Origin: Hysterangium stoloniferum
Lineage: Eukaryota > Basidiomycota > Agaricomycetes > Hysterangiales > Hysterangiaceae
Direction: 5' to 3'
DNA length: 64,000 bases
NCBI GenBank assembly: GCA_015178975.1
Contig: WHVD01000094.1
Coordinates: 248,001-312,000 of the forward strand
In this document: positions 10,320-29,961 of the stretch, in pieces
Numbering within the stretch: the stretch's first letter is position 1
Layout: every line of letters begins with the position of its first letter
Notes under the pieces: model-generated
Told to the model about the DNA's origin: nothing
The model's database searches: none
What the model saw: the letters and a program-made list of their open reading frames with translations, nothing else
Made by a program: the position numbers and the translations under genes

Positions 10320-12357
10320 ATGGGAAGCCATGAAATTTCAACAAGCTGGCCATGATCGTGAGACACCCATTCACTACATTCAATGGAGAATTAAACTTCA
10401 TCAATTCTTTTATGGGTTCCACCAAAATCGAAAGGATGAAATGTGCAGACTCATCCTAATGCTGCCCACGGAATGGCTTTACCTTCTACAAGGACAACCT
10501 ATCAACAACATCATGAGCTTGCAGACTTACACTAACAATCTACAAGAGGCTCTGATTAATGCTTGGGTCCAAATGCATCGAGAGCATTATCAGTTTCAGA
10601 AGCCCAGAGTCATGATCGCCGAACAGGAAGAGTTGGATCCCTGGCATGAGGAAGAACACTCTAGAGAGGAATCGACCCCACTAATTGTGGTCATGTCCTT
10701 CTCAGCGAAACCAAAGATAAAACCGTCCCTAGGAGATCTAACGTGAAACAGGGTAAGAAACACGGCAAGTTCTTTTTCAAACGAAGTGACAAGAAAAGCA
10801 TTGCTAAACCCCCAAAGGAGTACTGGATTTGCGGGAGTTTGGAGCATTTTAAGATCGACTGCCCTCACGCGGGTAGGATGTCGCATTATGTCTCTATTAA
10901 CAAATGCTCCACGCAGAACCCAACTGAGGAGGTGGAGGATCAGAGGGCTTATGAAGGGTTTTATGGATTAAGCATACAGGGACAAATACATAATGTTGAT
11001 GAGAAATCGATTTTCATTTCTGTCTACCTTCCTCAATCAGAGGACAAACATTGTTTTAGATGTGAGTTCACCTTCAAATGAGAACAAAGTGTCACAAGTC
11101 TATGTCTCTATATCAGACTGTGATTTCCTCGAGAAAGGAGACTGGTTGGATGCTCATTGTCAGAACTGGAAAGGTCTGACTGAGATGGGAGCCTTATTGC
11201 GATCTGAACCTCCTACCATTGAGGAAATTGTTGACAAGGAAGTATTTGTGAACCGATCTAAAGAAATAAGTTAGACCTACATTATAGAAGACCCCTCTGA
11301 GTTAGAGGGATCGGAGGAGGAGAACTTCCCCTTCGACCAGGACAGTTGCCCACCCTAATTCCTTGTGAGGAGTCAGATTCTGAAGCAGATGACTCCATTC
11401 CGAATGCTATGCCCGAGGTACCTTATGGTAGACACATCAGGAGGAACGTCAAACTGGCCACAAGAAAGGAAAGCAAAAGACCCCAGGGTCCAATACCCTC
11501 GATCCAGTCGGCTTATGGAGGATTCGACCATCATTTACTGCAGAAGGGATTTCCTGGGTGGATACTTCAGTATTGGGATCTCAGCATTACACGTCTATGG
11601 ACGTGTAGGGAACTCAGAAGCCTCTAGTCCTATTAAAATCAGGCTGGACGCTGGGGCCGACCTCTCCTTAATTTCAGAGGATTTCTATAAGGAACTAGAG
11701 GACTGCCCCAAGCTCAAGCAAGGACTCAAGTTGCACCTCATTCAGCTTACTGGTAATGCTAAGGTCTTAGGATACATCAATGTCCCCATTTACCTCGAAG
11801 ACGACACCGGTATGCTCCTTAAATTTACCACCGAAACGTACATTGTCCAAGGAATGACCGTACCAATTCTTCTTGGGGAGGACTTTCACATGAACTATGA
11901 GATTGGGACACTACAAGACCAGCCATTGGGCTCTAGATTGATTCTACCAGGGAGGGTGGGGTCTATTCCAGCCAGTTCCTCCAAGGAGCTGCAGCCTTTA
12001 GCCTTCTTGATTAGCAAGATCCCCCTTGAGGAACTAGCCAATGGCTCACCTGAATTGACTTCCAAACCAGACAAAGGGGTGCATACTGAAAGAGTCGCAC
12101 GGGCCCTACAGGATTGTACTATAGAGCTGGAATCAGCTCGATTAGTACCAATCTTTGTTGGAGATCTTATCGGTGACCAATGGATAGTCGAGGGAATTGT
12201 CTTGCAGAATGACAATGGAAGTATACTAGCTGCTCCCACCACTGCTATCTCTAGGGAACACGCCGTGATACCTCTCACTGTGAAAAGTGGTGGAAGTTCT
12301 AATTGTTCTATATACGAAGAATATCGACCGTTTAGGTACGACACAAAGATGTATTGA
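10320..12357 (+). pseudogene. Decayed retroelement: gag, zinc knuckle and retropepsin domain
   Basis: Successive ORFs shift frame. 10330-10746 is capsid-like (HYIQWRIKLHQFFYGFH). 10743-11081 holds a knuckle remnant (YWICGSLEHFKIDC), where the first Cys of a CxxC is replaced by Tyr. 11365-12357 is the longest frame and contains an aspartic-protease motif (DAGADLSLI) with a downstream ILLGEDF (the retropepsin ILGxDF region). No reverse transcriptase follows. The gag/protease module suggests a Ty3-like element, related to but distinct from families A-C. With several frame changes it is not functional. Confidence 0.55.
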
Positions 12358-12554
12358 CTATCTAAGTCTAATACAGACCAAATGCATATTGACTGTTTAG
12401 TTCAATACGGTCGGGTGAAATAGCTATCTAAAGTAGAATAGAGAGCTAAAACGAATAAGGAGAATTGACTATGAAGTACGATTCTGAGGGACTGCTCGAG
12501 TGTAGAAGAGAATAACAAGAGAGTCAAATAACAGAGTAGTGCAGATGTAGTCTG

Positions 12555-13243
12555 TGCAAATTGAGATAAAAGTATTGTTGTTTACTGGATTGCTGACCCT
12601 TTCCAGAGTTGTTGTTGTTGTTGTTGTTAGAAGACTTCTTGTCGTTCTTCTGGTCAGATTGTGTGGCGTTCTAATTGCTGGTAGACAAGTTGTTGTTGTT
12701 GGTTTTGTTCACTGTGAACTTATTGGACTTGTCCACAGGTGTCTTGTGGGCAACTTCTGCTTGATATTCCCAATAGTGTGCATCTGCATTTTGAGCTTTG
12801 AGGTGCATCTGGGAAAGTGTCTTAGGTTTGCCATCCTCACCTTTTGAGACTTTATCATTGAGGGAGGAAGGCAAACTGGAGTAAACTGATGGCTGAGTGC
12901 AAAATCACCCCATGGATAACATGTTGCAAGATTATTGAATTGGATAATATAGTCTGTGATGCACTGGTTGTCCGTCATGCAAAGATTAGTGAGGTTATTC
13001 TTGGCTTCTCTGGTTGGGTCATATGGGCCAAAATTCATTTCCAGTTCTTCAACAAACACATTCCAATCTTCAAGCTAGGTCAGCTCTTCCTCAGTAAGTC
13101 TGCTAAAAGTGGTACTTCTTTGAGGTGGGATTCATCCATGGTGTCCAGGTTGTTTCTGGATGTCTGGGTGGTGTATAAAATGAGTGGTGACTTGGAGTGT
13201 AGAAGACTCCAGTTGTTTAGATGGTTTCTTTCTTGGAGGCATG
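12555..13243 (-). pseudogene. Gypsy family C gag remnant
   Basis: On the minus strand an ATG at 13243 opens with MPPRKK, the gag start shared with families A and B. Further on are WNVFVEELEMNFGPYDP and ITDYIIQFNNLA, direct counterparts of the family A and B capsid regions. There are several frame changes, and the sequence stops near 12580 at an Asn-rich (gtt)n stretch. No pol or 3' LTR follows, so it is a truncated copy. Its 5' LTR is 13279-13718. Confidence 0.75.
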
Positions 13244-13278
13244 ATCAAGACAATCTGCAAGATCTGATCAGAAAATAC

Positions 13279-13718
13279 TGTTAAGCACAGGGCTTATGGG
13301 TGTGTCTCTGGGGGAAACCCATGGAAGTTCCAGGGAAGGACTTGGCTTCAGCTTATGTGCTGTGCCCTTCATGTTGTCCAACTTCAGACAGGAGTGGATG
13401 GGAAACCCATGGGTTCTGATAATATGCAGGGACAAGATACTAGAGAGAGACTTAGTCAATTTTCTGATCAGATTGTATGTACAGATAGCTACTTGAATAT
13501 ATAGACTTATAGACTATTGTACTACTGATTAAGTGGTACAAAAAGACATAAAAAGCATACAATAACACAATAAACCAGATGTCAAATGGGAAAGAACAGA
13601 TTGAGAACAAGAGGGTCCAGAATGTCCAGTCAGAGTCTGGTGAGTGGTTCATACAATATAGAGAGTCAAATACCTATAGGATGGGTTCCAGGTCCCAGTG
13701 GGCTTTCTGGTCCTAACA
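13279..13718 (-). repeat. Family C LTR (5' LTR of the truncated copy)
   Basis: 440 bp, TGTTAAGCAC ... TCCTAACA in plus-strand reading. The adjacent primer site (13262-13276) shares a 15-nt perfect match with 13459-13473 inside the LTR. A TATA-like stretch lies about 30 nt further upstream, the same self-priming layout as family A. It carries the shared LTR box near 13336-13370. Confidence 0.75.
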
Positions 13719-15044
13719 ATATAGTCACAAAGCCAGTGCAGGGTTGTAACTGGGAGCTTACAGAAATCATGATGTGAGTATCTTGATTTAAAAAAAAAAA
13801 CTATTTCTTCCATGTTCCCTATTTCTGATTGATGTAGTACTCTCTAACCTAACTCTCCTTGCTTACACATTTCTGCCACCTCCATGAACTAAGTAACTTA
13901 CCCTTTTCTGCATGGTACTTTAGAAAGCCCACCCTTTGATAAGAATATTCTGCCATACTCCATCACTAACTGTAGATATTCCTGAGTTGGATGGTTTGCT
14001 CCAAGAGGTTCAATTTGGACATGCCTCTGTAAGAAATATGCTCAGTCACCACAAATACTGTAGTAACCCAACTGATATTTACTACCTGTAAGAAATATGC
14101 TATATTACATCAAGGTGAGAGTGTGAAGGCAAGATATAGCCGGGGTAATATACCTCAGTTGACACAAATAGTAACTTGACTGAGGTATGGGTCTTGAACA
14201 TTTGAAACTAAATAGTAAAATGTCTAAATTACATAGAGATGATGGTAGTAAGGTATGGTATATTTGACAGGGGATAATGCAGCTGGGTGTAACCATGTAC
14301 AGTGTGGGATATCCAGATACGGTGTGAAGTAGCCATTTGTTTAAGCTTGGTAAGTCAGAGTGCAAGAGCCTAAAATTCAACAGCCTCAGAGCTGCAGCTC
14401 ATTATCTGGGAAGAAAGATAGCAGGCATGTTAATGTTTCTATTTTTCTGTTCTGTCCATATACTGTTATATTTTGAGATTTTGAGTACTCTTGACTTGAG
14501 GGTACATAAGAATTCTTTGACTCATTGAAAACATATTTGGAACACAGTACAAATGACTAGATTATATACCTATCTTCAGTAATACCATAGCCAGTTACCT
14601 GTCCATCATGTGTGATATTGTTTGCAAACCCCAAAAATTCAATAAATACACCGTCTCTCAAGACTAAAACTCTAAGTTCCAGTATCAATTTCATAAGACT
14701 TGGTGTAGAATGCACTGCATGAATAAAAGTGGTCAAACCTCAAGCAAATCCAAGTCTCCATAGGAGAAGCATAGCAGCTCAATAGAACATATAAAAGGTA
14801 TGGACACTGGATAACATAGGGGAAAAAGGAAGCAACAATGAAAAAGGTAAAATACAGGAGTCTAACTAAATAGTAGGCATAGTGCATTCACCTTTGCAGC
14901 AAAACCCAGCACACTTCACTAAAATGGGGTGCTGGATCACAGTGCAAGAGGATGGAACCTGGTGTCACTCATATAATATGGGAAGAGGCTGCTCTGTCTC
15001 TGATCTTTGATTGACCCTCATCTTCATTATCCTAAACCCTTTGA
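13719..15044. other. Non-coding region with a dispersed repeat (D copy 1)
   Basis: No supported gene. About 14005-14240 resembles 61785-62010: both carry a duplicated ctgtaa...tatgct motif, the phrase tatttactacctgtaa, and a small hairpin (cctcagtt ... actgagg, 14152-14186) followed by tatgggt. Confidence 0.45.
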
Positions 15045-16315
15045 TATTTAAAGTACTAAAGTCTAAACATTAGCTTCTACATGCTAATTGCTAAATGCTG
15101 ACTCCTAAACTACCTCTAAATGATGACTCCCAAGTGCTGACTGTTAGGGTATGTACATGGTGAATTTCCGGAGAAACCCGTGGAATATCCAGTAGGACTT
15201 GGATTCAGCTTATAGGCTGCACCCTTGCAAGATCGTGTTGTCCAATTTCAGACAGGTGGATGGAAATCCCGGGGAGTCCGGGCAGGGTTCGTGGGGCGGG
15301 GTTTGTGGGTCGAGGGGTTGTGGGTCAGAGGTTGTGGGTCGAGAGGTCATGAGTTGAGACGTAGGTCGAGATAGGTAAGAGAGATAGATGTGCCGGAGCC
15401 TGTGGGCTCCGACTAGTGTGAGTGGTGTAATTCAAGTCGGAGTTTAGAGCAGAAAATGTATTAGATTACTGGGGGGAATCAAAGCCGATTTTCTGACTGG
15501 ATTGTATGTACAACATCTGCCAGACTAAATAGACCATGGAATGAATGACATACCAAATCCAGTAATAATGAAACGAAACTAGCAAAACATAAAACGGGAA
15601 TAGTAAACACCAATTTGGTGTTAGGAACAGGACAGAATGGAGTGGAGTCTGAATCGTGACAAATCATAAACCATAATGGGAAATGGAGTGGGAGTGGAGT
15701 CCAAATCATGACAGGTCATTTGACTAAAATGGGAATGGGGCTCTGTTAGAGGGATGATGGGTTTTACAAGCAGGGTCCGGTGACTGATGTGTGGGACGAG
15801 GTCGGACATAGACAGGGGCGGAGTCCCGTGGGTTTTCCGGTGACTGCAACACAACGTAACAAAGTCAAATGTGGACAAGTCTGACATATGGAGTCCAGCG
15901 GGAATTCCAGTAAACTGACAATGGGTGCATATAGGGCGTGGGTGCGTATAAGTTAGTGCCCAGAGTCCGGCGGGATTTCCAGTTGTAACACTGACCCTCT
16001 AAACATTGACCCCTAAATGCTGTCTGCTAAACACTGACCTCTCAACACTGACCTCTCAACACTGACCTCTCAACACTGTCCTCTCAACACTGACCTCTCA
16101 ACACTGACCTCTCAACACTGACCTCTCAACACTGACCTCTCAACACTGACATCTAAACACTGACATCTAAACAGAGACCTCTAAACAGAGACCTCTAAAC
16201 AGAGACCTCTAAGCAGAGACCTCTAAATGCTGACCCCTAAATGCTGACCATCTAAACACTGACCTCTAAGTGACCTCTAAACACTGACCTCTAAATGCTG
16301 ACCCTTAATCTTATC
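15045..16315. repeat. Degenerate minisatellite split by a solo LTR
   Basis: Units of about 14 bp (ctgacctctcaacac and variants such as ctaaatgctgacccc) run from about 15045 to 15141 and again from 15991 to 16315. The central part (16030-16145) is nearly homogeneous. A family B solo LTR (15142-15990) is inserted in it with target duplication CTGAC. Confidence 0.8.
15142..15990 (-). repeat. Solo LTR of gypsy family B (copy B1)
   Basis: 849 bp, TGTTAGGGTA ... GTTGTAACA in plus-strand reading, flanked by CTGAC at 15137-15141 and 15991-15995. It matches the LTR at 31141. No internal sequence is present, so it is a solo LTR produced by recombination. Confidence 0.85.
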
Positions 16316-17824
16316 CCTATCATTTATTTTATTTTACTTTTCCTTTTATATTTTTCAAGAGATGACCAGGAAGTGCCTGACCCTATGGTATATTTCAGTG
16401 CCAGAGCTGAGCTCCTTATATACAGCAAAATCTGAGAGATTTTAAAATCTTCTAGCTACTGTAGTACCTATTTTACCTGAAATGTACTGAAATTCTGAGA
16501 CAGGGGTGGGGCAGAGGGCCTGGAGGTGGTGCATAGACAGGAGCTAGCACAGGAGCAGGCCTACTCAGAGCGGGGGGACTAACAGCACCAAGGGCACCCC
16601 AAAGTGTTGAATGCTTGGTTAGCTGACTTATTGGCATCAAAGTGACATGCTGAAATATACCAGCCCAAAGGATCTTCATTGAAGGGTGATCAGAACCCAG
16701 CTCAGCAATGCAGTCCGGCATATGCTTATATAGACCTCTTCTGAACTTCATCACAATTTCCTATCCTTCCATACACCTTGGCAATCAATTCTTCAAACTG
16801 ATTGATGTATGTATGTAGTCATCAATGGTGTTAGGATCCTATCATTTTGGTCCCCCACAACTTGGTTTTATCCTTGTAACCCTCTAGCACTCCACTATCA
16901 GTATCCCTTACAAGAGTGTCACTGCCTGCAGCATCCCAACACATGTTTCTCTGTAGATTACCCTTTTGATTATCCCATCCTGTCTCCATCCTAATGCTCT
17001 CCCATTGCCAGTTCTATGTGTATGCTTTATTTGTTACCTCACAATCTTTAGAATACTTGTGCTTCATCACATTTAGTCTTAGTTTGATCCTTGTTCCTTT
17101 TCCCACTTCCCTTGACCCATCATGACTTCTCACTTCCTTGATCAGCCTTCTGATTATCTGTTATACTTTTGTAGAAAACCCCTATCATGTATGCTGTAGT
17201 TCTTCAGTTCAAATATTGACTTATGTAAATTACCCTTTTCATGTTTAAGCCCTTTTGCTTGCTCCTAATACTCTTGAACACATCTTCAGCCAGCCATGAC
17301 TCTTACCTCCACAACCCTTAGCATTTTGGCCTCCCAATTGATTCAGTTAAGTATTGTCTTCAGTCCGAAATTGTGCTACTTGCTCTTTTCAAAATACCAG
17401 AGCACCCTAACAGCTCATGCAAGGATGCAACACAAAAGCTGAAGCTCCACTTGGTTTGTAGAATTGGACCTCCTGGTTAAGTATGAAATACCCATTGGCC
17501 CTCCAACATCATTTCCCTTCTTGTCTTTAGACCATAGATCTTAACAAATGGGGCAACAACCTCGGAAATAGCTTATTCCCTCCAATTTGGTGAAGGCAAC
17601 AGTCCCCTCATCACAAGAGCAAAAACACAGTTTAAATTCTTGCTCAAAGTCTGTCCAGGAGCTAAATAGAGGGGCCCCCAAAGCCTGGGCACAAACAACA
17701 TATGTACTGTACATACTGTGCAAAAGAAGCAGCTCAGCAAGTTGGTACACAACATCTAACTAATATGCCAAGTTACTAAATCTAACACTCCCACCTGATG
17801 AGACACATATCTAAGTAATAACTC
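16316..17824. other. Non-coding region with repeat scraps
   Basis: No convincing gene. About 17390-17540 resembles 36150-36275 (both contain aaataccagagcacc and aagctccactt). 17735-17795 is the reverse complement of sequence near 36.29 kb (tgttagatttagtaa). These are pieces of the Copia-like family described at 17825-18671. Confidence 0.4.
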
Positions 17825-18671
17825 CTACCAGAAAAAATAATCAAACCCTAAGATGAACTTTCGGGGGACTGGAAGAAGGAGATTATGGTGGTGAAGACCT
17901 GTATGACAACAATGGTGACAGTGACCTTCATTGGTAGGATCACACCAATGAAAGCCTTTGTCATTTTCTAAAATAGGTGGTGGAGTAATGCCTGACCTAG
18001 AGAACTGACCAGGTTGTTTCCAAACATTCCCACACTTTGGACCAGCTGCATATGCAACATCAACTAGCTCAGATTTGATGGCAATGGCAGAGGAAGCTGA
18101 ACTAATGAGAATCCCTTTGACATTGGAAAGAGATGGTTCAGATGTGGCAGTGAGAATGGAAGTACAAATGGTATGGTAGGAAGGGTGAAGGTTCATGAGG
18201 AGGACATCCAATGTTTGACAATCATCAATGGCACAACCCAAAGATATGAGATTCTGGTGAGCACTTTTGATAGCATGGATGTAAATGTCAATGGATTTAG
18301 AAGGATCATGTTCAATGTGATGAAAATCCGAATGACATTTGAAATGACAAGCCATTGTAGACCTCTGAAACCTAAAGTTTTCCCTGTGACCAAATACTGC
18401 AACTCCTCACTAATAGCAGACCAGATGATGGCTGCCATTTTCTTATCTGCACAGAAACAGCAGGGGATGTGGGAGTAACAGTGTCATCATCATCTGTAAT
18501 CCAAAAAGCACCAGCACTTAAAAAGACCATAGACATTGTATCTCTCCATTTGGAATAGTTTTCTTTTGTGAGGAGAGGAACTTTGGCTATGATAGGAGTG
18601 AGGATGTTGGGCAAAGACATGATCCCAGTAGAATGATGCTGCAGGTGATGGTGAAGTGATAGGGCTAACAA
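17825..18671 (-). pseudogene. Copia-type gag remnant
   Basis: On the minus strand 18671-18372 reads KVPLLTKENYSKWRDTMSM, the typical N-terminus of Copia gag (DUF4219-like), and 18355-17825 continues in another frame with a UBN2-like region (NLISLGCAIDDCQTLDVLL). Frameshifts and the absence of pol make it a fragment. A related piece is at about 36360-36520 in plus orientation. Confidence 0.6.
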
Positions 18672-20181
18672 GAAGAAGATTGGTGATAAATTTGGTGTTA
18701 TTTAGTTAGAGCCAGGGCCCATAACCTATTAGAATGAAAAAGAGAGGTGGATGTGAAGCACTAGATGTGCAGGAGCTCAGAAATGGACACATACATAAAC
18801 AAGTGAATGATAGATTTACCGCCAAGTCACTAAATCTAACACCTGCACAGTCATGTGAGCTGCTTCAACACAATGACTGCCAACCCCAATTGGGAGAAGG
18901 TCAAATGTGAATTGCTTCCTAGCCATGTGCCTGCTGATCATGCCAATTTGACTTCCCGTGTTTTTTCTGCCAAGAAGGCTCAGTTTCTGGAGGGCTTTTA
19001 AATGCCTTTAAACACCATACAAGGCTGAAAAACATCAGACATTAAAATTTAGAGTTCATACCACCATTGGTGTCAGAGATGATACAGAATGACCCAAAAA
19101 AGCATCCCACCATTTCCAGGTGGCATCTCATATGGATCATCGAGCAGCTTCAGTGAACAGAAAATGGATATATTTTGAAGTATGATGCAGGGATGCTCTC
19201 GTGCATGAGTTAACACACAGGAGAACCTGAGGAACCACTAAGACATCAAATCCTTCACTAAAACAGCCTAAACAGCTTGTCAAAAGAGCTTGAGGACTTT
19301 GTCGCCATGAATACAACGCCATATAGATATAGGTCAAACTGGATTTCTTGAATATTATCCATTTTTATTAATCTGGAATGAAATTCATTATTATTTACAA
19401 GTTTATTGAGCCTGTAATCGTGCAATTTGAATTCCTGAAACAGGACATATTAAGAGCTGGCGGTGACGAGTGGCGGCCACCTCGTGAAGTTCGTTTGAAA
19501 CTGCTTTTAGTATTATTATTGGAGGTTCACTGAATTATATTACTGGCAACCTTTATGAGCTTAAAACATTTAATTTCCACGTTGTGACCGTACAATGATG
19601 AGTGGCTGCCGCCTGATAAAGAGATGTGGCTCAAGGATTTCTCCAAGATATTAGATGCTACTAATAACTTATTGCGAAGCTACTTATTTTTTGAATTTTT
19701 TTTGGATCCTAATCAGGTAATTTAAATGCTTGGAAGGGGATGTGCGACCCTCTGGTGAAATGAAACCACTAAAAGGTGATCCTTTGCGACCATGTTAGGT
19801 TTTGCATTGGGCATGGACTCGGAGAGCCTCTCTTTTAAGTTAAACAATCCATTCACCAAGTTATACTGACCAGCTGCTTTCCCTGATGCCAGCTAAGGAA
19901 AGTTAGGAATCGTCGTTTACGTTACATAAGTAGGTTCCCCTGCCGGCCGAAAGTCTCGGTGTGCGCCCTGACCCTGTGACTGGGCCACATCATCAAAATT
20001 CGTTATGACTCGATGGTGTAACTTAAAAGGATTTCAATGCGTCTAAGTTCATTATTACCCCGAGAAACAACCTACACATGGCACTCAGCCAAGTAGTGCT
20101 ATCAGTCGCAGATGACAGGTTTGCATTCCTTTAAAATGCTACTCCTGAACTGACTATGACCTGCCCAGCCATGATCTGTGG
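18672..20181. other. Intergenic region upstream of the ABC transporter
   Basis: No gene, RNA or repeat structure that I can support. The last several hundred bases presumably hold the transporter promoter. Confidence 0.35.
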
Positions 20182-26351
<6,170 letters not shown>

Positions 26352-27286
26352 ACATTTGATAAATATCTGGACACGTCTGTATTCAGCGATTAGCGCTGTT
26401 ATACGTACTGAAATAACGCGCCTTCATTCCAATTTTTGACTTCTGGCGCTTCACGCTAGGATCCTAATCCCCTACTGATTACTAGGCTTGCAATACATTG
26501 ATACTGGAAAAGCGGAAAGAAAGTTTCTGATGGCGACGGTTGTCGTTGGCTAAGTAGAATGGCACGGGGCAAGGCCCAAGCTTGGAACTACTTTATGCCT
26601 TACAGGCGATCGAGTTCATCACTGCTCTCACTTTTATAATTACTATAATATCAAATATTTATTAATAAAAGCCTTATTTTTACAAAACTCCATCTTTAAA
26701 TAGCAGTATCTATTCTGAAACTATTATATTGTTAGCCACCAACCATAAGAAACAATTCTTCATATTACATCCTAAATAATTCAGAGTCAATTAATAGAAC
26801 CTGTTGTATATAGTTTTCCAATTTATGTAAATACTTGCTAATACTTCTGTTGTTAATTTGTTTTTTAAAAACCAAATTGTAGTTATTTCCTAGTAAAATA
26901 TGTGAGATGTCATTGGAAATTTTTCATCCTATGGCCTTCTTTATTAAGTGAAACCACCTATATATTTTAGGTATGTTGAATCAAGTAGAAATCTGTTTAG
27001 ATTGACAGATTCATTCTGAAGTAATACATATGTATTTAGAGGTGCCAATGATATACGTATGCATGGAATGGACTATCTAAAAGTATCTATTTTTTAAAAG
27101 CATTAGTGTTTCAAACTACTAATTTTTTTTATTGTCTACTCGTGTCTGGAAAGATTCTTTAGTTTGTAATGTATGAGAGAGTTTAAAACTTTTAAAAAGT
27201 TTTAAAAACCAAATTATGTTTGAATCACATCTCAGATGTTTAAATGACCTTTAGAGTATATTAGAATTTGGTATACTTAATAGTTT
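26352..27286. other. AT-rich intergenic region
   Basis: No coding sequence or clear repeat; very AT-rich from about 26630. It abuts the truncated integrase end of the family B gypsy, so the truncation breakpoint is near 27290. Confidence 0.4.
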
Positions 27287-29961
27287 TCAGATATCCTCCT
27301 TAATGAATCCATTGAGTCCGGGCCAAGTGTATTCTCTTCTTATTAATGATAGAGTTTTGTTGTACCTGAAATGTCCTGAGAGTGGATGATCATGTTCGTA
27401 TCGAAGGATCCTGAGGCGGAGGCTGTTGGAGTCTGGTACATAGATCCGATCGTCAAGTCTAATGAAACCATGCTGATCAAGAGACCACCGAGGTTGATCG
27501 GGGTCCACGGGATTGTCAAGGTGAGCTTTAGTTATCAGGTCTAGCAGAATTGCCGATAGAATATCTTGATGTAGCTTCTCAATATCCATAATGATAATTC
27601 CACGGACAATGGGATGGACAAGGAAAGTTGCATGGACTGATGTGGTAAGTTGCTGATTCATGAAAATAGGTTTCAGGTTGTGTGGGTTTACTGTGGCATA
27701 GTCGTTGCTCCCCTCTTTAGGATAGACGTCCCATCGTCTAGTTAAAGCGTCGGATTTGCCGCCGAGATGGCCAGGTTGAAAGCAGATAATCATGTTGAAA
27801 GCAGATAGATATTCAGACCAGCGGGCCTGCTGATGGGTCAAAAGTTTTGTGGTAGAAAAGTATTCCAGGTATTTGTGATCTGTTACAACATCAATCGGAG
27901 TTCCCAAGCCTTCCAAATAGTGTCGCCACACTTTGAAAGCTGAAAAGATTGCCAGGAGATCCTTATAATGAACGTCATAGTTGAGCTCTGCTCCAGTAAA
28001 AGTCCAGGACAGAAATGCCATGGGGTGGACTTCTCCATTGGAGTCCTGGATAGACAGAATGGCTCCAAGCACATAATTCAAGGCGTCCATTTCAATGATG
28101 AGCGGGAAGTCCGGTTTCCAATGCGACAGAATTGGAGCTGAAGAAAAAGAATTTTTTAAAATATTGAAAGCTTTTTGACACTTATCATTAAAATTTCATG
28201 GAGTATCCTTACACATAAGATGGGTAAGGGGTACCGTGATGTTGGAATATCCACGGATAAACCGTCAGTAAAATTGCCAAAGCCGAGGAAGGATTGTATA
28301 TCTTTAACTTTTCGGGGTTCAGGCCAATCTTTGATGACTTGCACTTTAGTTCCATCCATGCGGAGTCCATCAGGTCCCATAATGAAACCAAGGTATTCCA
28401 CAGAGTCCGTGTCAAAAGTACATTTTTTACCATTTGCGAATAAACCATGTTGTCTGAGTCTCCAGAGAACTTCACGGACTTGTTTGTCGTGTTCTGCGGG
28501 ATTCTCGGAGTAGATAAGAATGTCGTCCAAGTAAACAATAACACATACATCAAGCATGTCAGAGAAAATGTCGTTGATAAAATGCTGAAAAACAGACGGA
28601 GCATTGGTGAGTCCAAAGGGCATCACCAACCACTCAAAGGCCCCATAATGGGTTCTAAAAGTGGTTTTCCATCCGTTGCCCATGGCGATCCAGACCAAAT
28701 GATAGGTGTGTTTGAGATCTATTTTGGTGTAAATCCAGGCATTCTGCGGAGCATCGAGCAGATCAGATATAAGTGGGAGTGGATACTTATCCTTCTTGGT
28801 GACAGCATTGAGTCCTCTAAAATCAACACATAGTCGAAGGGATCCATCCTTTTTTCTGACAAACAGAACAGGTGCTCCAAAAGGAGACTTTGAAGGTCAG
28901 ATAAAACCTATGGACAAATGTTCATCCAGGAAATTGCGGATTGCAGAAAGTTCCGTGGACAAGAGTGGATAAATAGGTCCTAGGGGTGGCTGGGTGCCAT
29001 CTTCGAGATCAATTTTTAAGTCGTATTCTCTATGGGGTGGAAGCCGGTCAGCTTTTTGCTTGCTACAAACATCCGTGAAGTCATGATATTTCTCCGGGAC
29101 GCCTTCTAGGTCAGCAGCTTGCTCAGATTCAGATACCGGGGTTGAAAAACATCCAGTTGCTTCATCAATTTTTAAGTTGATAGTGAACACCTGGGACCCC
29201 TCCATTTTTGTAGCCCTAATAAAAGCTGCAGCATTAATCAGAGAAATAGACGGAGGTGCTGTGGGTTCTGGGGAAGCCATGGGTGCCGTAGGGATCACAG
29301 GAGTCCTCGAGACTGCAGGTGCCAGGAAGGCCATGGGTGCCATGGAGGCTGGGTCAGGCGCAGTTTTCTCGGCTGCCGCAGGGGTCCGGAATGTTATACT
29401 GTTAGCTATCCAGTCAATCAACGGATTGTAGTGGGTAAGCCAGTTGTGTCCTAGGACCACCAAGCAACTTGAGTCTAACTGGGTCACATAGAAAGTGACC
29501 AATTGAGATGTTCCACACAGGAAACAGATGGATAAATCACAAGCTAGGGTAACAACTGAATTACTTGTGCCATCAAAGAGGCGGAGGCCGACAGGATTTA
29601 TCAGATAAGTTGACAAAGAATTTTTTTGTGTGAATTTTGTATCTAAAAAACAATGAGTTGAGCCGGAATCTATAAGAGATGAAAAAATGAATTTCAGAAT
29701 CATATTAGACATAAGTTTAACAAAAAATGAATCAGAATGTGAAAGAGCGGATGTGTTGAGATGGGTAAACTCTTGAATGTGCAGAGAGGCAACGCAACCC
29801 CCAACCCGCGTGGAGTCTGCAGGGTTGCTTACTCGTTTTTCGAGTCGGAAGCCGGTTTGTCCTTCAACAGGGTTTCCGTGGAGGTCTTGGCTGTTCAACC
29901 CTTTGCAGAGTTTGCTTTTGCCAGTGGACACTCTGGGACTCGATGACTGGGTTTCCCACAC
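27287..29961 (-). pseudogene. Gypsy family B pol, frameshifted and 3'-truncated
   Basis: 29961-28897 encodes the retropepsin (LIDSGSTHCFLD) and the start of RT. It ends at a TGA where families A and B otherwise match Arg (FI-stop-PSKSP), consistent with CGA to TGA. RT continues in the same frame (28698-28156) with an intact YLDD. A frameshift near 28270 leads to 28090-27287 with RNase H and the start of the integrase zinc domain (RREYTWPGL). The rest of the integrase and the 3' LTR are missing. It is highly similar in layout to family A pol and belongs to a related chromovirus. Confidence 0.88.

Noticed and set aside
15479..15887. Minus-strand ORFs within the family B LTR, also seen at 31.6-32.2 kb and 37.7-38.7 kb
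   Set aside because: They recur because the LTR recurs, shift frame between copies, and overlap no known protein; LTR shadows.
16010..16315. Regular short repeats that could suggest a CRISPR array
   Set aside because: Units are about 14 bp and head-to-tail without unique spacers, and the surrounding genome is eukaryotic; it is a minisatellite.
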